Positions 43,397 through 49,886 of a stretch of 54,807 nt of DNA are shown one piece after another. The translations under genes were made by a program, and so were the position numbers. Origin of the DNA: an uncultured Sphingomonadales bacterium (GTDB taxonomy: Bacteria > Pseudomonadota > Alphaproteobacteria > Sphingomonadales > Sphingomonadaceae); the NCBI GenBank assembly GCA_903858875.1, contig CAIOKP010000082.1, positions 1-54,807 of the forward strand, given 5' to 3'. The notes under the pieces were generated by a model that saw nothing but the letters and a program-made list of their open reading frames with translations, was not told where the DNA came from and did not search any database. The number at the start of each line of letters is the position of its first letter. Position 1 is the first letter of the stretch.

Positions 43397-44431
43397 ATGA
43401 ACAACTGGCACTTCCCCCCCGAATGGCACCCGCAGGATTGGCTGTGGATCGGTTTCCCCCATGATGCGGACGAATGGCCGGGATTCTTAGGCGCGGCGCA
43501 GGTGCAGATGGCCGCCTTCGCCAGCGCCGTGGCCGACAGCGGGCAGGAAGTCCGCCTGCTCGTCCGCGATGCCGCCAATGAAGCGCGCGCGCGCGCGCTG
43601 TGTTCCGCCACGGTGCGGATCGAGCAGCGGACCTATGGCGATGTCTGGCTGCGCGATACCGGGCCGTTGGTGATGGCAGACGGCGCGGGTGGACGCGCGG
43701 CGCGGCGGTTTGGCTTTAACGGCTGGGGCGGCAAATATCTGATGGCAGGGGACCAGACCATCGGGGCGGAAATCGCCACCGACGCCGGCCTTGCGATCAC
43801 CACGGGCGATTGGATTTTGGAAGGCGGCGCGCTCGATATCGACGGCACCGGGCTGGTGGCGACGACCGAGCAATGCCTGCTCAACCCCAACCGCAACCCG
43901 CATCTGTCGCGTGGCGATCTGGAAATGCGGCTGGCCCGCGATCTGGGGCTGACCCGCGTGCTGTGGCTGGGCGAGGGGTTGATCAATGATCATACCGATG
44001 GCCATGTCGACAATCTGGCGCGGTTTGTGGCGCCCAATGTGCTGGCGCTGCCCACCGCGACCGGCGTGGATGACCCCAACGCGGCGATCTATGCCGATGC
44101 CAAGGCCCGCGCCGAGGCGATGGGCGTTGTGGTCAAAAACGTGCCATCCCCCGGCCGTGTCGAGCGCGATGGCCGGATCGAGCCGGCGTCCTACATGAAC
44201 TTTGCGATCACCAGCCATCTGGTGGTCGTGCCGATTTATGGCACGGCGCAGGACGCCGATGGCGTGGCGGCGATTGCCGAACTGTTCCCGGACCGGGCGA
44301 CGGTGGGCATTATGGCCGACGCCATTCTGGCCGGGGGTGGATCGTTCCACTGTTCCAGCCAGCAAATGCCGCGCGCCTCATCCGGCGTTAACGCTTTGGG
44401 GAGGATTTCGGGCGCAACCTCGCTCGCATGA
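43397..44431 (+). CDS. aguA: Agmatine deiminase
   Basis: This enzyme hydrolyses agmatine to N-carbamoylputrescine and ammonia in the plant-type putrescine route. The 344-residue PPADF-family protein has WHPQDWLWIGFPHDADEW at the start, DVWLRDTGPL with the substrate-binding Asp, DWILEGGALDIDG, NDHTDGHVDNLARF with the catalytic His, and GGGSFHCSSQQMP with nucleophile Cys at about residue 319. It is 81 bases from glnE, divergent. An in-frame ATG at 43385 is an alternative start. N-carbamoylputrescine amidase, the usual partner, is not nearby. Confidence 0.95.
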   Translation: MNNWHFPPEWHPQDWLWIGFPHDADEWPGFLGAAQVQMAAFASAVADSGQEVRLLVRDAANEARARALCSATVRIEQRTYGDVWLRDTGPLVMADGAGGRAARRFGFNGWGGKYLMAGDQTIGAEIATDAGLAITTGDWILEGGALDIDGTGLVATTEQCLLNPNRNPHLSRGDLEMRLARDLGLTRVLWLGEGLINDHTDGHVDNLARFVAPNVLALPTATGVDDPNAAIYADAKARAEAMGVVVKNVPSPGRVERDGRIEPASYMNFAITSHLVVVPIYGTAQDADGVAAIAELFPDRATVGIMADAILAGGGSFHCSSQQMPRASSGVNALGRISGATSLA

Positions 44432-44544
44432 CAAATGCCCGCGCCATTGCCGCCCGCCTGACCGTCGACCATGGGATTGAGGCACTGCGCCTGATGATCG
44501 TGTGCGGTTGCGCCATGGCATTAATCATGGCCGGCCGGATTTAG
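44428..44544 (+). CDS. Candidate 38-residue membrane-type small protein
   Basis: A short frame starts with an ATG overlapping the agmatine deiminase stop by 4 bases (ATGA) and ends at the TAG that overlaps the end of hom on the other strand. It has a hydrophobic segment, LRLMIVCGCAMALIMAGRI, preceded by an Arg/His-containing stretch. The translational coupling and membrane-like composition argue for a real small gene, but it has no recognised family and could be chance. Confidence 0.3.
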   Translation: MTNARAIAARLTVDHGIEALRLMIVCGCAMALIMAGRI

Positions 44545-45902
44545 TCCCCCAGGATTTGCATCACCAGCGGCGCCGCCGCAAGGCTGGGCGACCCGTCGAG
44601 CAGGCGTAGCGCCTCGGTCACGGCGGCCTCGCGCACTTCGTGCGTGACCATCGCGACCATCACGGCACCGGCGTCCCCGGCGCGACCCTTTTGGATCAGG
44701 CTTTCGATCGAGACGCCCGCGTCGCGCATCGCAGCGGTGATCTCGGCCAGCACGCCCGGCCGGTCGGCCACGATAAAGCGGATATAGGCCCGGCCCAACC
44801 GATGCCCCAGTGGCGCAGGCGGCATCGCCTCCAGCCCGGAAACGGGGATCGAGAACGCCATGTCCGCCTCAAAGCCGGTGTCCATGCCGCGCGCGATGTC
44901 GATAATGTCGGCAACCACCGCGCTGGCGGTTGGGCCATCGCCCGCGCCCGGCCCCTGGAACAACAGGCGGCCCGAGAAATTGCCCTCGACCACCACCGCA
45001 TTGGTCGGGCCATCGACATGCGCCAACAGATTGTCGAGCGGCACCAGATGCGGCTGTACCCGCTGGAACAGGCCCGGCGTGCCATCGGGGCCAGCATCGG
45101 CCTCGGCCATGCCAATCAGGCGGATGCAATAGCCCAGCGCGTCGGCCTGCGCGATATCGGCGGCCAGAATGCGGCTGATCCCGGTGGTTTCAACAGAGGC
45201 AAAGTCGATCTGCGCGCCAAAAGCGATGGCCGACAGGATCGACAATTTATGCGCCGCGTCGATGCCCTCGATGTCAAATGTCGGATCGGCTTCGGCATAG
45301 CCCATGGCCTGCGCCTCGGCCAAGACCTCTACGAAATCGCGACCGGTGTCTTCCATCGTCGACAGGATGTAATTGCACGTGCCGTTGAGGATGCCATAGA
45401 CCCGCTCGATCTGGTTGGCCGCCGCGCCTTCGCGCAGGCCCTTGATCACCGGGATACCGCCCGCCACCGCCGCCTCAAACCGCAAAGCCACGCGTGCCGT
45501 TTCGGCGGCGGCGGCCAATTCCATGCCGTGATGCGCGATCATCGCCTTGTTGGCGGTGACCAGCGCCTTGCCATGCCGGATCGCATTACGCGCCAGCGTC
45601 AGCGCCGGGCCATCCGACCCGCCGACCAGTTCGACCACCACATCGACATCATCGCGCGCCGCGATGCCGGTCATGTCATCTTCCCACGCATAGGGCGACA
45701 GATCGACCCCGCGATCCTTGCCGCGATCGCGTGCCGATACCACGGTGATGTGAATCGGGCGCCCGGCCCGCCGCGCAATCAACGCGGCATTGGCCTCGAC
45801 CAGCTTGATCACCCCGGCACCGACCGTGCCCAGCCCCGCCAAGGCGATTCGCAGCGGCGGTTTGGTGGTTTTCGCAAGGTTGGACGTCGACGTATCAGCC
45901 AT
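44541..45902 (-). CDS. hom: Homoserine dehydrogenase
   Basis: Hom reduces aspartate semialdehyde to homoserine for threonine, methionine and isoleucine synthesis. The 453-residue protein has the NAD(P)-binding LAGLGTVGAGVIKL at residues 21-34, the catalytic domain with ANKAMIAHHG and NGTCNYILSTM and EADPTFDIEGIDAAHKL, and a C-terminal ACT domain (about 350-430; RFIVADRPGVLAEITAAM), which suggests feedback control by threonine. The start at 45902 (MADTST) has AAGGGATC upstream; a longer frame lacks support. Confidence 0.97.
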   Translation of the reverse strand: MADTSTSNLAKTTKPPLRIALAGLGTVGAGVIKLVEANAALIARRAGRPIHITVVSARDRGKDRGVDLSPYAWEDDMTGIAARDDVDVVVELVGGSDGPALTLARNAIRHGKALVTANKAMIAHHGMELAAAAETARVALRFEAAVAGGIPVIKGLREGAAANQIERVYGILNGTCNYILSTMEDTGRDFVEVLAEAQAMGYAEADPTFDIEGIDAAHKLSILSAIAFGAQIDFASVETTGISRILAADIAQADALGYCIRLIGMAEADAGPDGTPGLFQRVQPHLVPLDNLLAHVDGPTNAVVVEGNFSGRLLFQGPGAGDGPTASAVVADIIDIARGMDTGFEADMAFSIPVSGLEAMPPAPLGHRLGRAYIRFIVADRPGVLAEITAAMRDAGVSIESLIQKGRAGDAGAVMVAMVTHEVREAAVTEALRLLDGSPSLAAAPLVMQILGD

Positions 45903-45967
45903 GATGATCCCTTTCGGCGCGATCACCTAGGGGGCAAATGGCGATGCTGCAATGGTGCAGCGCGTAC

Positions 45968-46819
45968 TTAATGCCGCGTTCGCCCGCAAGGTCCAAGATC
46001 GCGCCGGACCAATAGATAATCGGCGACGGCCTGATCCTTGGCATCCTGCGTTTCGCCCACATCGGCGGCGGCGGGCAACATGTCAGGCAACGCGCAGGCG
46101 AGGCGATACCATGCCAGCGTGTCGTGAGCAGGCGCGCCGCCTGCGGCATTGACCACCTCGGTGAAGGACACGCCCCAACGCGCCGATTGCCCCGCCTTAT
46201 GTTCAACAATGATCGAGGCTGGCGCGCCCGACCGTGTGCCCAAAAAAATCTGCGTCTCGCCCTCGCCCGCCAGAGTACCCGGCTGATACAGCGCCATGCT
46301 GATACCGGTGATATGCGGCGGCGCGGTCGGGGCGGCGATTTCAGCCAGAATATCGCGGATCCGCTGTTCGGTCACCGCATCCCAGATCCATTGAGTGTCC
46401 GGCCCGACCAGTTGCAATTCGCCGCCACCTGCCGCCGACGGCCGTGCAAAGATCAAAACTTCCTGCTTTTTCAGCTGAGGCACCTTGCCCCGCGCATCCA
46501 ACCGCACATCAGCAAGGTAGCGCAAAGTCGGCGCGACCGGCATTTGGCCGGCCAGCGTGGCATCACCATGGGCCTCGACATAGATTCGCGCGGCGCCCGG
46601 CGCGACGTTTCCGGACCGCGCCGGTTCGACCCGTATGACGTCGCGAACCTGCGCCCGAAGGATCAAAGGCGATGATTCGGCAAGATCGACAAGATCAGCG
46701 TAAGCCTGTACGACGTTTTGCGTAGCAGGGGCCTGTGCGAAGGCCGATTGAGACGTCAAAACCGCAAAAAAAGCACTAAAAAACGCGACCCGGCGACCCG
46801 AGAAAGACTGAAACACCAC
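45968..46819 (-). CDS. Exported protein of unknown function
   Basis: This 283-residue protein has a signal peptide (RVAFFSAFFAVLTSQSAFAQA, cleavage after FAQA near residue 30) and a mostly beta-rich mature part (PLILRAQVRDVIRVEPARSG; QVLIFARPSAAGGGELQLVGPDTQW; ASIIVEHKAGQSARWGVSFTEV). The C-terminus is helical with two Cys, one in CALPDML and one in LGPCGRTRH, which may form a disulphide. I do not recognise a family. The start is GTG 46819, with GGAGA 7-11 bases upstream; a second GTG follows directly. Confidence 0.65.
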   Translation of the reverse strand: MVFQSFSGRRVAFFSAFFAVLTSQSAFAQAPATQNVVQAYADLVDLAESSPLILRAQVRDVIRVEPARSGNVAPGAARIYVEAHGDATLAGQMPVAPTLRYLADVRLDARGKVPQLKKQEVLIFARPSAAGGGELQLVGPDTQWIWDAVTEQRIRDILAEIAAPTAPPHITGISMALYQPGTLAGEGETQIFLGTRSGAPASIIVEHKAGQSARWGVSFTEVVNAAGGAPAHDTLAWYRLACALPDMLPAAADVGETQDAKDQAVADYLLVRRDLGPCGRTRH

Positions 46820-47159
46820 GGGATTCTCCGAGAAATTCGGGTTGACGACCCGTCTGGGCCAGATATGCTCTTCCTAATCACCTTACCATGGCGTTAACAG
46901 AGCTGAATCACGGGTGAACCGAGTCGTTTTGCCGATAAGGCGTTGCGCGGGGGTCACAAGGTGGTTAAGCTTTGCAAAAAACGGGCCCCGATAATGAGGG
47001 TTCGACAAAAGTCTTGTAAGCCCGACAAAGGGCGTACGAGACATTTCCGGTTTATCCGGCAGGGTGGATACGAGTTATATTCCATGCGTTGCGGCACTAG
47101 CCGTAATTCGTGGCCGGCCCGGGGTTTTCCCGGGAATTGTGATGGAGTGATGCGTCTGA
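46820..47159. other. 340-base gap upstream of tonB
   Basis: This region separates the divergent exported-protein gene and tonB. It contains a candidate plus promoter at 46842-46869. A 76-codon frame at 46943-47173 overlaps tonB, has no ribosome-binding site and is very basic, so I do not call it. No clear Fur box, riboswitch or terminator is visible. Confidence 0.5.
46842..46869 (+). promoter_or_regulatory. Candidate promoter of the tonB operon
   Basis: TTGACG (46842-46847) and TATGCT (46864-46869) have a 16-base spacer. A transcript would have a leader of about 285 bases before the tonB start, long enough for leader regulation, although no known element is seen there. Confidence 0.35.
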
Positions 47160-47813
47160 ATGGCCTACGCTGATCAACAGATGAGCGGTAACCGCGTTAC
47201 CGCGATTGTCATCGTTGCCTTGATTCACATCGTGGTCGGTTATGCTCTGGTCACTGGGCTCGCCTATTCGGCGGCCAAGCAGATCTTGAAGAAAGTGACC
47301 ACTGTTGACATCAAGGATGAGGTGAAACCACCGCCGCCGCCGCCGCCGCCGCCGAAGGACACGGCGCCGCCGCCGCCGATCGTGGCACCGCCGCCGCCGA
47401 TGAATATTTCGGTTGCGCCGCCGTCGATCCAAACCGTGTCTGTGGCTCCGCCGCCGGCACCGGCACCTGTTTTGGCACCGCCTGCGGCCCCCGCGCCGCC
47501 TGCGCCCCGGTTTACGCCGGTGGGGGCTCAGCCAAAGGGCAGGCCCGCCGAATGGGTGACGACCGAGGATTACCCCTCACGCGCGTTGCGTGAAAACGCG
47601 ACTGGTACGACTGGCTTCCGCCTGAGCATCGGCCCTGATGGCCGCGTGAATGGCTGCGAAATCACCAGTTCGAGCGGTAATGATGAACTCGACAAGGCGA
47701 CTTGCAAATATGCAAGCAGCCGCGCCCGATTTGCGCCAGCAAAAGACGGTGAGGGACAGCCCACGACCGGTTCATATTCGAGCCGGGTGAAATGGGTGAT
47801 CCCGAAGGACTAA
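47160..47813 (+). CDS. tonB: TonB energy transducer
   Basis: TonB spans the periplasm to carry proton-motive energy from ExbBD to outer-membrane receptors. The 217-residue protein has an N-terminal membrane anchor (VTAIVIVALIHIVVGYALVTGLA; residues 13-35), a Pro-rich spacer (about residues 57-120 with runs of eight or nine Pro, coded by CCG repeats) and a C-terminal TonB domain ending VSRALRENATGTTGFRLSIGPDG and SSRARFAPAKDG-like. Two Cys (GCEI, ATCKY) lie in the domain. It heads tonB-exbB-exbD-exbD. Confidence 0.93.
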   Translation: MAYADQQMSGNRVTAIVIVALIHIVVGYALVTGLAYSAAKQILKKVTTVDIKDEVKPPPPPPPPPKDTAPPPPIVAPPPPMNISVAPPSIQTVSVAPPPAPAPVLAPPAAPAPPAPRFTPVGAQPKGRPAEWVTTEDYPSRALRENATGTTGFRLSIGPDGRVNGCEITSSSGNDELDKATCKYASSRARFAPAKDGEGQPTTGSYSSRVKWVIPKD

Positions 47814-47905
47814 TCGCTTCTCCCCACGGGGGGTGCGGCATAGCTCCGGTTCCCCGAACAACTATCCACCTTATCTCTTCGAGAGTTCTTTGAGAGGACC
47901 ATCGC

Positions 47906-48661
47906 ATGCTTTTTGAAATCCTCGCCGCTGGCGCCAACGCCGCTCCCCAGAACAAGTTCGGTTTTGCCGAAGCTCTGAAGGGCGGCGGTCTGATCGCTCA
48001 GACCACCGTGGCCATCATGGCGATCTTTTCGTTCGGTTCGTTCTTCATCCTGTTCACCCGCTGGGCCGATCAGTCGAAGATCTTCAAGCAGTACCAGGCC
48101 CTGACCGGCTTCTGGAAGGCCGCCACCCTGAAGGACGGCGCTGCCAAGCTTGAGAAGACCAGCCCGTTCCGCGACATCGTGGAAGCCGGCCTGACCGCTG
48201 AAGAAAACCACGGCAAAATGGCCGACACGCTCGAAGCCCACGACTGGGTCCACGGTTCGCTGTCGCGCACCGAAGCTTCGATCAGCGCTTATCTTGCTCG
48301 CGGCCTGCCGTTCCTGGCAACCGTGGGTTCGACCGCACCGTTCGTCGGTCTGTTCGGTACCGTGGTCGGTATTTACCGCGCACTGATCGCCATCGGTCTG
48401 GCAGGGTCTGCCTCGATCGACAAGGTCGCAGGTCCCGTTGGTGAATCGCTGATCATGACCGCTATCGGTCTGCTCGTCGCCGTTCCCGCAGTGTTGGCTT
48501 ACAACTTCCTGCAGGCCCGCAACAAGCGCATCAACGAACTGCTGACCGGTTTCTCGGCTGACGTTCTGGCCTACATCAACTCGAAGGGCATGATCAAGCC
48601 GGCCGCTCCTGCCGCCGCGCCTGCCAAGCCTGCCGCTGCGCCTGCCAAGCCGAAGGCCTAA
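47906..48661 (+). CDS. exbB: ExbB proton-channel protein
   Basis: ExbB forms the pentameric channel around ExbD that energises TonB. The 251-residue MotA/TolQ/ExbB-type protein has an N-terminal segment, a first membrane helix near residues 30-55 (QTTVAIMAIFSFGSFFILF), a cytoplasmic domain, then two helices containing LPFLATVGSTAPFVGLFGTVVGIYRALI and GESLIMTAIGLLVAVPAVLAYNFLQAR. The C-terminus is Ala/Pro/Lys-rich (PAAPAAAPAKPAAAP). It is 92 bases after tonB. Codon use suggests high expression. Confidence 0.96.
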   Translation: MLFEILAAGANAAPQNKFGFAEALKGGGLIAQTTVAIMAIFSFGSFFILFTRWADQSKIFKQYQALTGFWKAATLKDGAAKLEKTSPFRDIVEAGLTAEENHGKMADTLEAHDWVHGSLSRTEASISAYLARGLPFLATVGSTAPFVGLFGTVVGIYRALIAIGLAGSASIDKVAGPVGESLIMTAIGLLVAVPAVLAYNFLQARNKRINELLTGFSADVLAYINSKGMIKPAAPAAAPAKPAAAPAKPKA

Positions 48662-48670
48662 GGCCAACAT

Positions 48671-48705
48671 AGGGCGGGCGCGGATCTCAATCATCCGACC
48701 CGCCT
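48671..48705 (+). other. First hairpin between exbB and exbD
   Basis: AGGGCGGGCGCGGAT (48671-48685) pairs with ATCCGACCCGCCT (48693-48705) through CGGAT/ATCCG and GGCGGG/CCCGCC stems. It starts 10 bases after the exbB stop. No T run follows, so it is more likely an mRNA-stability or processing element than a terminator. Confidence 0.5.
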
Positions 48706-48714
48706 GACGGGAGA

Positions 48715-48750
48715 GGGGCGCCAAAGCCGCAAACGCGGTCAAGGCTCCCC
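48715..48750 (+). other. Second hairpin between exbB and exbD
   Basis: GGGG at 48715 pairs with CCCC ending at 48750, GCC with GGC inside it, and CCGC-AAAC-GCGG forms the tip. Together with the hairpin at 48671 it fills the 135-base gap between exbB and exbD and may keep the exbB message more stable than the exbD part. Confidence 0.45.
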
Positions 48751-48796
48751 GATCCACCCTGCCCCCACGTGGGCATTGCAAGGATAGGATCATAAC

Positions 48797-49333
48797 ATGG
48801 CAATGGCTGTTGGCGGCGCGGGCGGCGAAGAAAAGCCGATGTCCGACATCAACACCACCCCGCTGGTGGACGTGATGCTAGTGCTGCTGATTATCTTTTT
48901 GATCGCGGTTCCGATCGCGATTCAGACGATCCAGAAGCTGAAGATTCCCATCATGGTTTCGCAGGAATCGAAGGATAAGGTCGAAAATCTGTTGATTACG
49001 GTCAGCACTTCCGACCTTGCTGGGCACAGCGCGGGTGAACCGGGTTTCGCAGGAGCATCGCGCGGTGGACAATGCCGCGTGTATTTCAACAATATCACGC
49101 CGGTGGATTCAACCGAGCTTTACGACATGGCTTTCAAGCGTCTCGATCAGATCGTGAAGCGTGAAGGTGGTGCCGAAGCGCTGCGGGCGAATCCGGAAAA
49201 GGTGCCGCAGGTTCATATTCGTGCTGACGTCGAGGCGCCTTGGCGCTGTGTCGCCGGTGCGATCTTTAACGTGCAGCGCGCTGGTTACCCCACCGTTGGC
49301 TTCATTTCGACCCCGGTCGATCCGAACGGTTAA
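48797..49333 (+). CDS. exbD: ExbD-type biopolymer transport protein, first copy
   Basis: ExbD pairs with ExbB and couples proton flow to TonB. The 178-residue protein has a short cytoplasmic part (SDINTTPLVDVMLVLLIIFLIAVP), with the catalytic-type Asp in the membrane helix (PLVDVMLVL near residue 26), and a periplasmic domain that is longer than usual, with an insert around residues 75-95 (HSAGEPGFAGASRGGQCRVY). One Cys pair (QCRV, WRCVAG) may form a disulphide. It is followed by a second exbD after 34 bases. Confidence 0.93.
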   Translation: MAMAVGGAGGEEKPMSDINTTPLVDVMLVLLIIFLIAVPIAIQTIQKLKIPIMVSQESKDKVENLLITVSTSDLAGHSAGEPGFAGASRGGQCRVYFNNITPVDSTELYDMAFKRLDQIVKREGGAEALRANPEKVPQVHIRADVEAPWRCVAGAIFNVQRAGYPTVGFISTPVDPNG

Positions 49334-49367
49334 CCCGGTCGGCACCCACATTCAGGAGTAAGTTTCC

Positions 49368-49823
49368 ATGGCTATGTCAGGAGGCAAAGACGACGGCGAA
49401 CCGATGGGCGAAATGAACACGACGCCGTTGATCGACGTCATGCTCGTTCTGCTTATCATGTTCATCATCACCATTCCGGTGGCGACGCATGCGGTGAATA
49501 TCGACCTGCCGACCCCTAACCCGAATGCGGTGAAGCCGCCGATCGACCCGATCAAGAACAAGGTCGTGCTGACCCCGGATAACAAGATCCTGTGGAATGG
49601 CACCCCGATTGATCAGGGCGTGTTGGCATCTAACCTTGTTGCTTCGGCCCAGATGCCCGTCGAGCCGGAACTTCAGTTCCAGCCCGATGCACAGGCAGGT
49701 TACGACCTGTCGGCCCATGTGCTGAACATCATCAAGGCGTCGAACGTCACCAAATTTGGTTTCGTCGGCAACGAAAACTACGCAGCATTTGGCAAGGCCG
49801 CTGGCGCCCCCAAGGCTGACTAA
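49368..49823 (+). CDS. exbD: ExbD-type biopolymer transport protein, second copy
   Basis: This 151-residue protein has the same plan as the first copy: EMNTTPLIDVMLVLLIMFIITIPVA, with the membrane Asp in PLIDVM near residue 24, and a periplasmic domain (VVLTPDNKILWNGTPIDQGV). Two ExbD paralogues in tandem are usual in sphingomonads, where heteromeric TonB complexes serve many receptors. It ends the operon before a strong terminator. Confidence 0.94.
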   Translation: MAMSGGKDDGEPMGEMNTTPLIDVMLVLLIMFIITIPVATHAVNIDLPTPNPNAVKPPIDPIKNKVVLTPDNKILWNGTPIDQGVLASNLVASAQMPVEPELQFQPDAQAGYDLSAHVLNIIKASNVTKFGFVGNENYAAFGKAAGAPKAD

Positions 49824-49853
49824 TTCTCAGCTATTGCAAGATAGCGAGTGAAG

Positions 49854-49882
49854 AAGGGGCGGAGCGATCCGCCCCTTTTTTT
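49854..49882 (+). terminator. Intrinsic terminator of the tonB-exb operon
   Basis: AAGGGGCGGA (49854-49863) and TCCGCCCCTT (49868-49877) form a perfect 10-bp stem with loop GCGA, followed by a T run to 49882. It lies 30 bases after the second exbD and 4 bases before the helicase stop on the other strand, so it may also act bidirectionally. Confidence 0.92.
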
Positions 49883-49886
49883 GCGC

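Noticed and set aside
46943..47173. A 76-codon basic open frame upstream of tonB
   Set aside because: It runs past the tonB start in another frame, lacks a ribosome-binding site and has no recognisable feature.
47325..47400. CCG-repeat tract in tonB as a regulatory microsatellite
   Set aside because: It encodes the Pro-rich spacer normal for TonB. In-frame length variation is expected but not evidence of phase variation.
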